Part shown: positions 10,627 through 19,454 of the stretch, one piece after another
Numbering within the stretch: the stretch's first letter is position 1
Layout: every line of letters begins with the position of its first letter
NCBI GenBank assembly: GCA_900471515.1
Contig: UCFC01000002.1
Location: 62,001 to 126,000 of the forward strand
Reading direction: 5' to 3'
From: Hyphomicrobiales bacterium
GTDB lineage: Bacteria; Pseudomonadota; Alphaproteobacteria; Rhizobiales; Rhizobiaceae
Length of the DNA: 64,000 nt
The notes under the pieces: generated by a model
Databases searched by the model: none
Told to the model about the DNA's origin: nothing
The model's input: the letters and a program-made list of their open reading frames with translations, nothing else
Program-made: the position numbers and the translations under genes

Positions 10627-11958
10627 TTATTGACCAATGCCTGATCTCGACAGCAGAACCTTCTCGCGATAGCTCATCTTCGGAAGCCCCAGATAATCTA
10701 TCGGCAGCAGGATCCGCCCGGAGTGAACATGGCTGCGGTGCTCGCCGCCTTTGAGGTGCCTGCCGGCGTGCAATTCGCCGATCGCCCTCTGACCGAAATT
10801 TCTGGCAATGATCCTGGCGAACCGGCCGCCGCTTTCCTCCCGATCGATTGCCAGCATCGTTTCGGCGACGTCGCCATAATCCAGAAAGTCGGGTGCGAGA
10901 GCCCAGAGGGTTTCTGCCAGATAGGTGCCGGCGATATCTCGTGCCTCAAGCAGCGCCTCGACGAATCCATCGGAGTTGCGGTCAAAAGCGCGGTCGAAAG
11001 CATCTTGCACGGACGCTTCGACAGAGGCATCGAACTCGGCAATATCCGCCAGATCTTCAACCGCCCGCGAAATCAGGCCGCGCGCCACCAGGCTCTCGTG
11101 GAAGATATCGACGATGATGTCGAATAGCGCGCCGGTAAGCGGTTGCGAGAGCTCGTGCTCGTCCTTCCAGCCATGAGCGAACTCTTCCATCGTCCTCTTG
11201 TTGTTTGCCGAGCGGATCTGGCGATGCGGCGAAAATTCCGAAAAGCGCGACAGGCGATTGGCGCGGTGAAGGTTGCCGCCTGTCTCCTCAAGAACATTGT
11301 CGATCACCGAGGGAAAATGCATGGCCGCGATCAGCGACACGCAGTCCGAAAATGCCTCCTGGAAGCCGAGATATTCCGGATATTCGGTTCCCGGCTCCGG
11401 CACACCCAGAACGCTGAAGATGATCGCGTGCCCCACTTCATGGGCCACAACATCGAAATCCAGGCTGAAGGGAAGGATGCGCCCGTCCTTCTCGAACTGG
11501 CTGCCGACTTCGAGAAAACCATAGCCGTACTGGGCATTGTTCCACTGCGGCAGGATGGAGATTTCCAGACGGTCGTAATGATCGCGAAAATGCCAGGTGA
11601 GCGGCTGGCCGAGATAACGCTCCCAGACATCCAGCGTGAACCGCACGCAGCCGAACACATGCGCGGCTTCGAAGCCGGGCGTGGAAGGCTGCAGATAGTC
11701 GAAATTGCCCCACGCGTCAGGAGAGGCCGGCTCGATGATCCTTCCCGTCCAGGGCGGCAGATACATATAGGGGGTTCCGAGAGGGCCGCGGTTCACACCG
11801 TAAGGATTGATCTTGCCGACCGGCTCCACGACGAACATGCGATCGTCGGCCGGACCAGCTTTCACGCTGCCCTGCGGCGACGACACTTCGACAATCTCGG
11901 GGCTTGACCGAGCATCTTCAAACGGAGGCTGCACAAAAAGTCTGAACCGGGTGCCCAT
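10627..11958 (-). CDS. Gluzincin-type zinc metalloprotease, thermolysin-like active site
   Basis: A 443-residue predicted zinc endopeptidase of clan MA. Residues 171-180 read VAHEVGHAII, giving the HExxH zinc site (H173, E174, H177). Residues 199-205 read FQEAFSD, in which E201 would be the third zinc ligand and D205 the supporting Asp, as in the NExxSD motif of thermolysin. Unlike secreted M4 enzymes it has no signal peptide or obvious propeptide. The C-terminus ends LLSRSGIGQ, echoing the repeats of the next gene product. The ATG at 11958 has AGGGGG 6 nt upstream; an in-frame TTG 15 nt earlier overlaps that site and is unlikely. It heads a three-gene operon of unknown role. Confidence 0.75.
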   Translation of the reverse strand: MGTRFRLFVQPPFEDARSSPEIVEVSSPQGSVKAGPADDRMFVVEPVGKINPYGVNRGPLGTPYMYLPPWTGRIIEPASPDAWGNFDYLQPSTPGFEAAHVFGCVRFTLDVWERYLGQPLTWHFRDHYDRLEISILPQWNNAQYGYGFLEVGSQFEKDGRILPFSLDFDVVAHEVGHAIIFSVLGVPEPGTEYPEYLGFQEAFSDCVSLIAAMHFPSVIDNVLEETGGNLHRANRLSRFSEFSPHRQIRSANNKRTMEEFAHGWKDEHELSQPLTGALFDIIVDIFHESLVARGLISRAVEDLADIAEFDASVEASVQDAFDRAFDRNSDGFVEALLEARDIAGTYLAETLWALAPDFLDYGDVAETMLAIDREESGGRFARIIARNFGQRAIGELHAGRHLKGGEHRSHVHSGRILLPIDYLGLPKMSYREKVLLSRSGIGQ

Positions 11959-12073
11959 CCGCTTCCCCCTCAATAGACTTTTCTGAATGCCAGTTTAAGT
12001 TGATCCTCGACGCTCGCGACATATTTAGCAAGTACTGAAATAGTACTAGTGGGCTGCCGCCGGCATGCGGGCG

Positions 12074-13948
12074 CTATTCGGACAGTTCAAGCAGTCTCGA
12101 ATAGCGGGGATGATCGCGGATGGGATCGAGGTCGGAATCGTTCTTGAACCATAACCGCATCTCGATGCCGACTTGGGGCATCCAGACCTCGAGCAGGTCT
12201 ATCGCCCGGTCGATTTCGCCAAGCAATGCATAGGTGCAGGCGGCATTGTACTGAATGTTGATGTCGTTGGGATCGGTCGCGAGCGCGCGCGCCAACCAGT
12301 CCAGCGCCATGTCGCGGATACCGAGAAAGGCCAGCGCCGTCGCGCCGAGGCATGCGACATTGGCATTTTCCGGATGCAGGTGCAGCTCTTCCTCCGCCTT
12401 TTTCAAGGCAATCCGAGCGTAGCTCCTGGCCTTGTCGATTTGCCCCAGCGAACGAAAGACGTTCACAAGCATGATCGGCGCACCATAATCGGCAGGCTTG
12501 ATCTCCATCGCGCGCTGGAAATATGTCGCCGCCAGTTCGAACTGACCGTCGGTGACGCAGAATTCCGCATAGTACCTGTTGGCCTCGTGGCAATTGGCAT
12601 CGAGCGACAAAGCCTGCACGAATGCTGAAACCGCCTCGGCGCGATTGCCGGCCACCGCCAGCGCGAACCCCTTGGCGGCATGCGCCTCGGCCAGATTGGG
12701 GTCGATAACAAGCGCCCTCGCCGCGTTGGCGAGAATATCCTCCACCGGAATTTCCGAGCCGAACTGGGACCGCAGGCGCGCGTCGCAAACCGCAATACCG
12801 GCATAGGCGCGGGCATAGTCCGGATCCAGTTCGATGGCCCTTGCGAAACTCTGCCTGGCCATCAGGTGGTTTGAGCGGGAGGCGATATGATAATATTCAC
12901 GCCCCCTGAGGAAATGCGTGTAGGCTTCGACATTGCCTGTCGGCGCCTGCTCTATTGCCTTCTTTTCCTCCGGGAGCAGCTTGACCTTGAGTTGCTCGAC
13001 GATCGCCTTCACGATCTCGTCCTGCATTTCGAAGATATCGGTGAGGTCGCGGTCGTAACGCGCGGCCCAGACATGGCCGTCGCTGGCCGCTTCGATCAAT
13101 TCCGCATTGATCCTGACGTGATTGTCCACCTTGCGCACGCTGCCTTCCACGATATAGGCGACGCCGAGTTCGGCGGCGATGCGCTGCAGGTTCTCGCTGC
13201 GGCCCTTCCACGCGAAGACGGTGTTGCGGCTTAGCACGAACAGGCCCGAAACATTCGACAGATCGGTGATCAGGTCTTCGGTAATGCCGTCGCTGAAAAA
13301 ATCCTGCTCGGGATCGTTGCTGATATTGGCGAATGGCAGGATGGCGACCGAAGGCTTGTTGACGGGTGCCTTTGTGTGACTACCCGTGACAGGCAGAGCC
13401 TCCTCTTTGGGGGCGACATTGCCCCAATCGGCAAAATAGACGTGAACCGGACGGGCAATGTTCTTGACGGTCACGGCGCCCTGGTCGGCGAAATCCAGAT
13501 CGAGCTTGTTTGCAACTTCGTGGCGCACGGCTGCCGAACAGGCAATACCACCGGGCGCAGCGAGGGCCTGCAGCCGGACCGCGACATTGATGCCGTCCCC
13601 GTGAAAATCATCCGCATCAAAGACGATATCGCCCAGATTCAAGCCTATTCGGAACGCAAAATGCCTGTCCGCCGGGATTCCGGCATTGCGCTCCATCATG
13701 CCGCGCTGGATTTCGACCGCACAGCGGGCAGCACTCAGCACGCTCCCGAACTCGACGAGAAAACCGTCGCCCATGACCTTGATTATATGTCCGCCATGGG
13801 TCGCAACGGCGGGATCGAAGAGCTCGCGTCGATGCTGGCGAAGGGCATTGAGCGTATCTTCCTCGTTCGCCTCCAGGAGACGGCTGTAGCCCACCACATC
13901 GGCGGCAAGAATAGCCGCCAAACGACGTTCAACAAGCTCTGCGCACAT
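12074..13948 (-). CDS. Class III adenylate cyclase with TolB-like and TPR domains
   Basis: A 624-residue cytoplasmic signalling protein. Residues 1-170 form a class III nucleotide cyclase domain. It has the two metal-binding aspartates (D17 in LAADVVGYS, D61 in VMGDGFL) and the transition-state Asn/Arg in GDGINVAVRLQ. A TolB/FlgO-like segment follows (KPSVAILPFANIS to about residue 370). TPR repeats fill the C-terminus (FARAIELDPDYARAYAG, ALVIDPNLAEAHAAKG, and others). This architecture is multiplied in rhizobial genomes. The start at 13948 places GGGGAG upstream and begins with the usual ERRLAAILAADV opening; longer readings add an unrelated basic leader. It is monocistronic as far as can be seen. 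The signal it senses is unknown. Confidence 0.82.
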   Translation of the reverse strand: MCAELVERRLAAILAADVVGYSRLLEANEEDTLNALRQHRRELFDPAVATHGGHIIKVMGDGFLVEFGSVLSAARCAVEIQRGMMERNAGIPADRHFAFRIGLNLGDIVFDADDFHGDGINVAVRLQALAAPGGIACSAAVRHEVANKLDLDFADQGAVTVKNIARPVHVYFADWGNVAPKEEALPVTGSHTKAPVNKPSVAILPFANISNDPEQDFFSDGITEDLITDLSNVSGLFVLSRNTVFAWKGRSENLQRIAAELGVAYIVEGSVRKVDNHVRINAELIEAASDGHVWAARYDRDLTDIFEMQDEIVKAIVEQLKVKLLPEEKKAIEQAPTGNVEAYTHFLRGREYYHIASRSNHLMARQSFARAIELDPDYARAYAGIAVCDARLRSQFGSEIPVEDILANAARALVIDPNLAEAHAAKGFALAVAGNRAEAVSAFVQALSLDANCHEANRYYAEFCVTDGQFELAATYFQRAMEIKPADYGAPIMLVNVFRSLGQIDKARSYARIALKKAEEELHLHPENANVACLGATALAFLGIRDMALDWLARALATDPNDINIQYNAACTYALLGEIDRAIDLLEVWMPQVGIEMRLWFKNDSDLDPIRDHPRYSRLLELSE

Positions 13949-14118
13949 GCCCGTCTCCCCAACGCGCTGGTGGCAATACTTCTCAATTCTAGCAGCAAGA
14001 AAGTAATGTTGCCGAACGATCGGTTGACTTACAACAAAAATCTCCCTCTGCCACCAAGGCGGCACCCGCCATCTTGCGGATTGCATCGTCTGGCTGAAAA
14101 TTTTTCTTTGGGTACGCC

Positions 14119-14465
14119 TCACCCCAACATCTGCATCGAGCCCAGCCCCAGATTATCGTTCAGCAACGCGATCCCCATGCCGATCGCCACGATGGCGAGG
14201 CCGATCAGGAACAGGCGCCTGAGCGGTCGTATTTTTCAGCGATCAGGGAATCCCGCGCCGGCAGGTCTGCGAATACCTTCACCTGGAGGGTGATGCCGAC
14301 GGTCAGAAACAGCATCGGCGCAATGTCGATGGCGCTCCAGTCATTGGGGTTGGAGACCCAGCGGCCGATGAAGTTCAGCGAGAAACCGAGAATGATCCCC
14401 GCCGCCGTCAGTGAGCCGTTGCGGAACGTTGCGTCGATCTTCTCATCTGGATCGGGCTGCGGCAT
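14119..14465 (-). pseudogene. Small three-span membrane protein with -1 frameshift
   Basis: From the ATG at 14465 (GGAG 8 nt upstream) the reading frame encodes two membrane spans (TAAGIILGFSLNFIGRWV and APMLFLTVGITLQVKVF). It then ends abruptly at 14205 as YDRSGACS. A -1 shift at about 14221-14226 restores an open frame that reads LRRLFLIGLAIVAIGMGIAL as a third span. That frame stops at 14119-14121. The simplest explanation is one missing C after the Asp-Arg codons, where GCGG on the plus strand would originally have been GGCGG. The gene may be inactive, mis-sequenced, or make a shorter two-span product. I do not recognise a named family. Confidence 0.7.
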
Positions 14466-14572
14466 CTCGCTTCTCCGGAAGACGTTTCCATAAAGAAAGT
14501 CAGAAGCGACCGGGATCGGCAAGTCTTCTGCATTCCGGGCAAGCGCGGCATGAAACCAGGCACGGCGACGAT

Positions 14573-15040
14573 CTAGGAGGGCGGCACCTCGGCCCACTGC
14601 GAAAATGTCGCCGCCTGGCCGAAGTCCTGTCCTTCCGCGTTCCGCAGCTGCCAGACTATGCCGTCTTCCATCCAGAACCGGCTCCCCGATTTCGTGACCC
14701 GGACGCCGCGATAGCCCGCCATGAAACCGTTTCGTGCCACCGCGTCGAGCAAAGCCTGACGCTCCGACCGCTCGCCGGGGCCGGCGGACAATCGGGATTG
14801 CAGCTTTACGAACTCGCTCCAGCTATAGCCGAAACGCCTCTGCGCGGCACAATTGGCATAGACGAAGACGGGATCGGCAGCCGTGTTGTGTGCAAGCACG
14901 ACAAACGGGGCATCGCCATAGAGCCATTCAGGCCCCCGGTCCCTCGGCAGAAGGTCTCTGCCGACAAGGCGCCGGAAGCTGCCGGTGAGAAGTTCGAAGA
15001 ATTCGGGATCGTTCGGGTTCAACTGGCCGTTCAACTGCAT
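14573..15040 (-). CDS. MEKHLA (PAS-like) domain protein
   Basis: A 155-residue single-domain protein resembling the MEKHLA family, a PAS-related fold first named from plant HD-ZIP III proteins and common as a stand-alone bacterial protein. Visible family features are LLTGSFRRLVGRDLL, the PAS-like core APFVVLAHNTAADPVFVYAN and the following AQRRFGYSWSEF. The C-terminal strand is RVTKSGSRFWMEDGIVW. The ATG at 15040 has AAGGA 8 nt upstream; a start 45 nt earlier lacks similar support. A cofactor or partner is not evident. Neighbours are unrelated, so the context gives no function. Confidence 0.72.
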   Translation of the reverse strand: MQLNGQLNPNDPEFFELLTGSFRRLVGRDLLPRDRGPEWLYGDAPFVVLAHNTAADPVFVYANCAAQRRFGYSWSEFVKLQSRLSAGPGERSERQALLDAVARNGFMAGYRGVRVTKSGSRFWMEDGIVWQLRNAEGQDFGQAATFSQWAEVPPS

Positions 15041-15150
15041 CTCATGTCCTTCTTCGGTGCGCCGCTCCGCGGGCCTTGTTCCCATCTAGTCGGGGGATAT
15101 GGCACCGGTGCGGCAAAGAAGCTTTCCTGCTGAAACGGGAGGCAAGGACA

Positions 15151-15186
15151 GGCAGCCCGATTGCGCCCGTTGCGACACGGGCTGCC
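15151..15186 (-). terminator. Stem-loop after the ArsR-like regulator gene
   Basis: GGCAGCCCG at 15151-15159 and CGGGCTGCC at 15178-15186 form a perfect 9-bp stem with an 18-nt loop, 8 nt past the regulator stop. No clear T-run follows on the minus strand, so the terminator reading is tentative. Confidence 0.4.
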
Positions 15187-15194
15187 GTCGTCCG

Positions 15195-16118
15195 TCAGAA
15201 ATAGATCGACATGACCAGATCCTGGTCGAAATCGCCGAACCCCTTGCCGAAGAGGTTCATGCCGCCGGGATTGTCGGCGTTTTCGTCGATGCCGATACGG
15301 AAGCGGATCGAGTGATGGTCGGCGATACCGAGCGAGGCGATGGTCTGGGTCGAAACCATGGCGCCGTCGATCCACGTGCCGGTCTCGTCGATCGTCCAGG
15401 TCTTGAGCTTGCCGTATTGCGAGCCCGAGAGCTTCCACCAGGACGGCGAATACATGCCGCGGCGATCGCCGTAATCGCCGGGCGAGGTCCAGTGGCCCGC
15501 CTTGATGCCGTTGACCCATATCGAAATGTCGGAAGGCCAGTTGGCATTCGTGGCCGGCGTCTCGGAGCTCAGCTCGGCGGTGAATTCGACCTTGCGGATT
15601 TTCTTGCCCGTCACCTTGGCATTGTTCGGGAATTTGTACTCGACGTAACCGCGGGTAAACCAGAGCAATGCCGCCTGCATGCGCTGCGGATCGAGGAAGA
15701 CCTCCTGCACGTCCAGCATGCCGATGACGTTGTTGACCGAACAGAGGCCGCAGGGCGCTTCCACGTCGAACTCGGTGAAGAGGCCGATCGGCATGCTGAC
15801 GGTCACGACGTCCTCGCTAGCCTTGGTGCCGTTGGTATCGAAGCGGATGAGGATTTCGTCGTAGATGCTGGAGCAGACCTTCTGATTTCCCTTGGTCGCC
15901 TTCATCGTCTGCGTCTGGATGAGGCCCGCCTGCTCGAGCGATTTCAGGTTGGTTGCCGTCGTCGATTGCGGCAAGCGCATCTGCGCCGCGATGTCGTTGA
16001 CATTCAGCGGCCCCTTCTGGCGCAGCAGGTTGAGGATTTCGATACGCGTCGGGGAACCGAGTGCCTGGACGACATCAACGTCCCTCATCGGATCGACGGT
16101 CAGAAGTTTCGTCTCCAT
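15195..16118 (-). CDS. ArsR-type regulator with large C-terminal effector domain
   Basis: A 307-residue transcription regulator. Residues 10-75 form an ArsR-like winged helix (LGSPTRIEILNLLRQKGPLN, then MRLPQSTTATNLKSLEQAGL). A roughly 220-residue domain without membrane spans follows, rich in Trp and Gly strands (GHWTSPGDYGDRRGMYSPSW) and with a PCGLC dicysteine near residue 120. Classical ArsR proteins are only about 100 residues, so this belongs to a distinct class likely to bind a sugar. It lies downstream of the arabinofuranosidase/ABC operon on the same strand, 166 nt after the last permease gene. Control of that operon is inferred from position. A 14-bp inverted repeat sits 9 bp upstream of its start. 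Confidence 0.72.
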   Translation of the reverse strand: METKLLTVDPMRDVDVVQALGSPTRIEILNLLRQKGPLNVNDIAAQMRLPQSTTATNLKSLEQAGLIQTQTMKATKGNQKVCSSIYDEILIRFDTNGTKASEDVVTVSMPIGLFTEFDVEAPCGLCSVNNVIGMLDVQEVFLDPQRMQAALLWFTRGYVEYKFPNNAKVTGKKIRKVEFTAELSSETPATNANWPSDISIWVNGIKAGHWTSPGDYGDRRGMYSPSWWKLSGSQYGKLKTWTIDETGTWIDGAMVSTQTIASLGIADHHSIRFRIGIDENADNPGGMNLFGKGFGDFDQDLVMSIYF

Positions 16119-16126
16119 ACCTTGAT

Positions 16127-16140
16127 ACTGGTTCTCCAGT
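16127..16140. promoter_or_regulatory. Candidate autoregulatory operator (ACTGG-TTCT-CCAGT)
   Basis: A perfect 5-bp inverted repeat with a 4-nt spacer lies immediately upstream of the regulator start codon at 16118. Size and place would suit autorepression. I found no second copy in the promoter region of the GH51 operon, which weakens the case. Confidence 0.35.
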
Positions 16141-16284
16141 CTTTCTTGTTGGTTTCCGCTGATATCACGGCGTCATGTCCCATGTCGCCGCTCTTTTTCG
16201 GGGGCGCCGGCCCGCGCCTCGGGAGAGCTGTCGCGGACCGGCAGGGCCTTCTCACCTCGGCCCGGAAGCAAATCTCTCATGCGC

Positions 16285-17109
16285 CTATCCCTTGATGCCC
16301 GATGACAGCATCAGGGCCTGCGTTACCCGCTTCTGGAACAGGAGGTAGGCGACGGCGACCGGCATCGCGGCAAGGATCGCAACCGCCATATCGCGCGCAT
16401 ATTTGACGCCGAAGGCGTCCCTCGTCTGGGTGATGCCGACGGTGATCGTCATCATGTCGTCGGAGTTGGTGACGAGGAACGGCCAGAGGAAGGCGTTCCA
16501 GGCCATGATGTAGGTGATGATCGCAAGCGCGGTGGTAATGCCCCAGTTCAGCGGCAGATAGAGCTTGAACAGGATCTGGAATTCGCCGCAGCCGTCCAGC
16601 TTGGCAGCTTCGCGCAGCTCCTTCGGCACGGAATCGAAGAACTGCTTGTAGACGATGACGACGACCGGGACGATCAGCTGCGGCAGGACGATGCCGCCCC
16701 AGGTATTGATCAGGTTCAGCTTGTGCATCAGCACGAATTGCGAAATGACCAGCGCCTGCGACGGCACCATGAAGCTTGCCAGGATGATGCCGTAGAGAAG
16801 CCTGCGGCCGGGAAAGACGATCTGCGACAGCGCGTAGGCGCACATGACACTGATGAGGATGACGACAACAGTGACCGTCACCGACGTCACGATCGAGTTC
16901 AGGTACCAGGTCGACAGCTTCGTCTCGAAAAGCGCGTAATAATAGGCCGAGAAGTTGAGGACGTCGGGAATAAGCGTGGTCTTGTTGACCACATCCTGTT
17001 CCGGCTTGATGGATGTGACGATCGCCCAGTAGATCGGGAAAGCCCAGGTGCAGGCGATCACCAGCGTCAGGATAAGAAGCAGCGCGTTGCCGATTGTCTT
17101 GCCGGGCAT
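16285..17109 (-). CDS. MalG-type sugar ABC permease
   Basis: A 274-residue inner-membrane permease of the carbohydrate CUT1 family with six predicted spans. The EAA loop reads EAAKLDGCGEFQILFKLYLP, at the usual distance from the C-terminus. It pairs with the MalF-type permease whose stop lies one base before this ATG, so the two are translationally coupled. With the binding protein and MsmK/UgpC-type ATPase encoded upstream it forms a complete importer. The associated GH51 gene points to arabinose-containing oligosaccharides as substrate, an inference from context. Confidence 0.85.
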   Translation of the reverse strand: MPGKTIGNALLLILTLVIACTWAFPIYWAIVTSIKPEQDVVNKTTLIPDVLNFSAYYYALFETKLSTWYLNSIVTSVTVTVVVILISVMCAYALSQIVFPGRRLLYGIILASFMVPSQALVISQFVLMHKLNLINTWGGIVLPQLIVPVVVIVYKQFFDSVPKELREAAKLDGCGEFQILFKLYLPLNWGITTALAIITYIMAWNAFLWPFLVTNSDDMMTITVGITQTRDAFGVKYARDMAVAILAAMPVAVAYLLFQKRVTQALMLSSGIKG

Positions 17110-17110
17110 C

Positions 17111-17989
17111 TCAGCGCTCCCTCACGCGCAGAAGCTGGTACTGCAGCACGGAAACGACGACGATGATCAGGAACAGGATCACCGCGACCGCGGAGCCGAG
17201 ACCGCCGTGGTTCGAGCGGAAAGCCTCACGATAGACGAGCTGCAGGAGCACATAGGTGGAATTGAAGGGTCCGCCCTCGGTCAGAAGATAGACCTGGTCG
17301 AAGATCTTGAGCTGCAGGATGAGCTGCAACGTCAGCACCAGCGCCGTCACCGGCCAGATCAGCGGCCAGGTGATGCGCTTGAAACATTGCCAGCGCGTCG
17401 CGCCGTCGAGCATCGCCGCCTCGTAATAGTCGTTTGGAATGTTGCGCAGGCCGGCAATGAAGAGCAGCAGGTTGAAACCGTTGGTCCACCAGACAGTCAC
17501 GAGCGCCACCATCGGCATGGCCCAGATCGGATCGCGAAAGACGCTGACGCGCGCGCCGGTGAAGGTTTCGATGATGAATTGCGCGATCCCGAATTGCTGG
17601 TCGAGAACCCATTTCCAGATCTGCGTGACGACGGAAACGGGAAGAATATAAGGGATGAAGAAGAGCACGAGAACCAGGCTCTGCATCCAGCCTTTCAGGC
17701 GCACGACCATCAGCGCAAGGCCAAGGCCGATCAGCGTGTTCGGGAGGACCGTCAGCACGACGAAATAGCCGGTGTTCCAGACCGAAGTGTAGAAGAGCTT
17801 CTGGTGGAAGAGCCTCACATAATTGTCGAAGCCCACCCATTGGCCTTCGCCGACAAGCGGGGCGTCGGTAAAGCTCAAGGCGAACATCTTGTAGACCGGA
17901 TAGGCAAAGACGGTCGCATAGGCGATCAGGAACGGTGCGATCATGACGATCGCCGTCAGCGTCTTGCGTCGCTTTTCAGTGTTGACCAC
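17111..17989 (-). CDS. MalF-type sugar ABC permease
   Basis: A 292-residue CUT1 permease with six spans. It begins with a short basic cytoplasmic stretch before IVMIAPFLIAYATVFAYPVY. Its EAA loop is EAAMLDGATRWQCFKRITWP. Translation starts at a GTG (17989) with GGGAG 7 nt upstream; the alternative ATG starts fall inside the first membrane span. It is the partner of the MalG-type permease and follows the binding-protein gene by 55 nt. Confidence 0.84.
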   Translation of the reverse strand: MVNTEKRRKTLTAIVMIAPFLIAYATVFAYPVYKMFALSFTDAPLVGEGQWVGFDNYVRLFHQKLFYTSVWNTGYFVVLTVLPNTLIGLGLALMVVRLKGWMQSLVLVLFFIPYILPVSVVTQIWKWVLDQQFGIAQFIIETFTGARVSVFRDPIWAMPMVALVTVWWTNGFNLLLFIAGLRNIPNDYYEAAMLDGATRWQCFKRITWPLIWPVTALVLTLQLILQLKIFDQVYLLTEGGPFNSTYVLLQLVYREAFRSNHGGLGSAVAVILFLIIVVVSVLQYQLLRVRER

Positions 17990-18044
17990 AGATCATCTCC
18001 CTGGACGAAGGACTGGCCGGAGGCGGGCTCCGGCCAGCGACTTC

Positions 18045-19313
18045 CTACTTCTGGCTTTCCAGCTCTTCGCGCATCTGGTCGATCGCATCTTCCGGATCGA
18101 GCTGACCGTTCAGTGCCGGAACGACGAAGTTCTGCGTTGCTTCGTAGATCGGGCCGGCAACACCCGCGAGCTTGGAGACCGGGTCGAAGACGGCGGTATC
18201 GGCAAGCTTCGCATAGGTGGCGTTCGGCTGCATCTCCTTGAACTCCTTGCTGTCTGTCACCGGCTTGTAGGCCGGGATGTGGCCGGCGCTTGCCCAGGAG
18301 ATGCTGTGCTCGTTCATCCAGGCAATGATCTGCAGCACGGCCTTCAGCTTTTCAGGGGTGATCGGCTTGCTGTCGCTGTTCGGGACGGCGAAGGAATGCG
18401 AATCCGCCCAGGTGGCCTGCGTGCCCATCAGGTTCGGGATTTCGATGGCGCCCCATTCGAAGCCAAGCTCGCCCTTCTTTGCGAGGTCGGTCATCGTCGG
18501 CACTTCCCAGACGCCGTTGATATGCATCGCGGCCTTGCCCGAGGTGAAGAGCGCGATCGAGGCTTCATAGGAAATCAGTTTCGGCGAATAGCCCGAGGAA
18601 ACCCAGTTCGCCATGGTCTTCAGCGCCTTCACGCCGGCATCGCCCGGCAGGATCTGGTCGCCGTCGATGAACTTGGCGCCCTGCTGGGAAAGCAGCGTGT
18701 AGAAGACGCGCCACATGGAGCCGCCTTCATCCGTATGCAGCGACAGCGGATATTCGACCTTGCCGGTCGCCTTGATCTTGTCGAGGGCGGCATTGAAATT
18801 GTCGAGACCGTCGAGACCTTTCGGCAGGCCGTCGTCGCCAAGCAGGCCGGCTTCCTTCAGGATGGTCTTGTTGTAATAAAGAACGATCGAGTGCACGTCG
18901 AAGGGAATGCCGTAGACCTTATTGTCGAAGGTCGCCTGTTTCCAGGCCGCATCGACATAGTTTTCCTTCTTGATGCCGGCGGCCGCCAGCTCCTCGTCCG
19001 TGAAAGGACGCAGGATGCCCGTCGGCACGGCCAGCGGATAGCGCGACATGTGATAGGTCATGATATCGGGCTGCTGACCGACGGCGGCTGACGTCTGCAC
19101 CTTGGTGTAGAAGGGCACACCCCATTCAAGCGTCGTCGCGTTGATCTTGATGTCGGGATGCGTGTCGTTGAATTCCTTGATGAGGGCCTTCATGCGCACG
19201 CCGTCGCCGCCGCTGAGGAAATCCCACCAGGTAATGTCTGTCTGCGCGAATGCGGCGGCCGAGGGCAGCAAGGCAATGGCCGCCGAGACGGCAAGTTTTA
19301 AGATCTTTCTCAC
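18045..19313 (-). CDS. Carbohydrate ABC transporter binding protein (SBP family 1)
   Basis: A 422-residue periplasmic binding protein with a clear signal peptide (VRKILKLAVSAAIALLPSAAAFAQ, cleavage after AFA). Family 1 features include TWWDFLSGGDGVRMKALIKEF near the N-terminus, where a conserved Trp/Phe pair lines sugar sites. GVWEVPTMTDLAKKGE appears in the middle. I chose the GTG at 19313 because GAGGAGG lies 8 nt upstream and the signal peptide begins there; longer readings run into non-secretory sequence. It delivers its ligand to the two permeases downstream. Likely ligands are arabinose oligosaccharides or other arabinofuranosides, judged from the GH51 gene in the operon. Confidence 0.85.
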   Translation of the reverse strand: MRKILKLAVSAAIALLPSAAAFAQTDITWWDFLSGGDGVRMKALIKEFNDTHPDIKINATTLEWGVPFYTKVQTSAAVGQQPDIMTYHMSRYPLAVPTGILRPFTDEELAAAGIKKENYVDAAWKQATFDNKVYGIPFDVHSIVLYYNKTILKEAGLLGDDGLPKGLDGLDNFNAALDKIKATGKVEYPLSLHTDEGGSMWRVFYTLLSQQGAKFIDGDQILPGDAGVKALKTMANWVSSGYSPKLISYEASIALFTSGKAAMHINGVWEVPTMTDLAKKGELGFEWGAIEIPNLMGTQATWADSHSFAVPNSDSKPITPEKLKAVLQIIAWMNEHSISWASAGHIPAYKPVTDSKEFKEMQPNATYAKLADTAVFDPVSKLAGVAGPIYEATQNFVVPALNGQLDPEDAIDQMREELESQK

Positions 19314-19454
19314 GTTTGTTCCTCCTCTAAGGCATAGGTTGAAATCACCCCGCTGCACGGGGCCGCTTCTGTCGCCAGCCTCCTCCAAAGGCTTGCGACC
19401 ACGTCTCCTGCATTGCGTTCCGGTTTCCGGGGCGAACTTCCGGATTCCGGTCAA

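Noticed and set aside
12031..12047. AGTACT-GAAAT-AGTACT repeat
   Set aside because: Each half is a self-palindromic 6-mer; with no second copy and no other support this may be chance.
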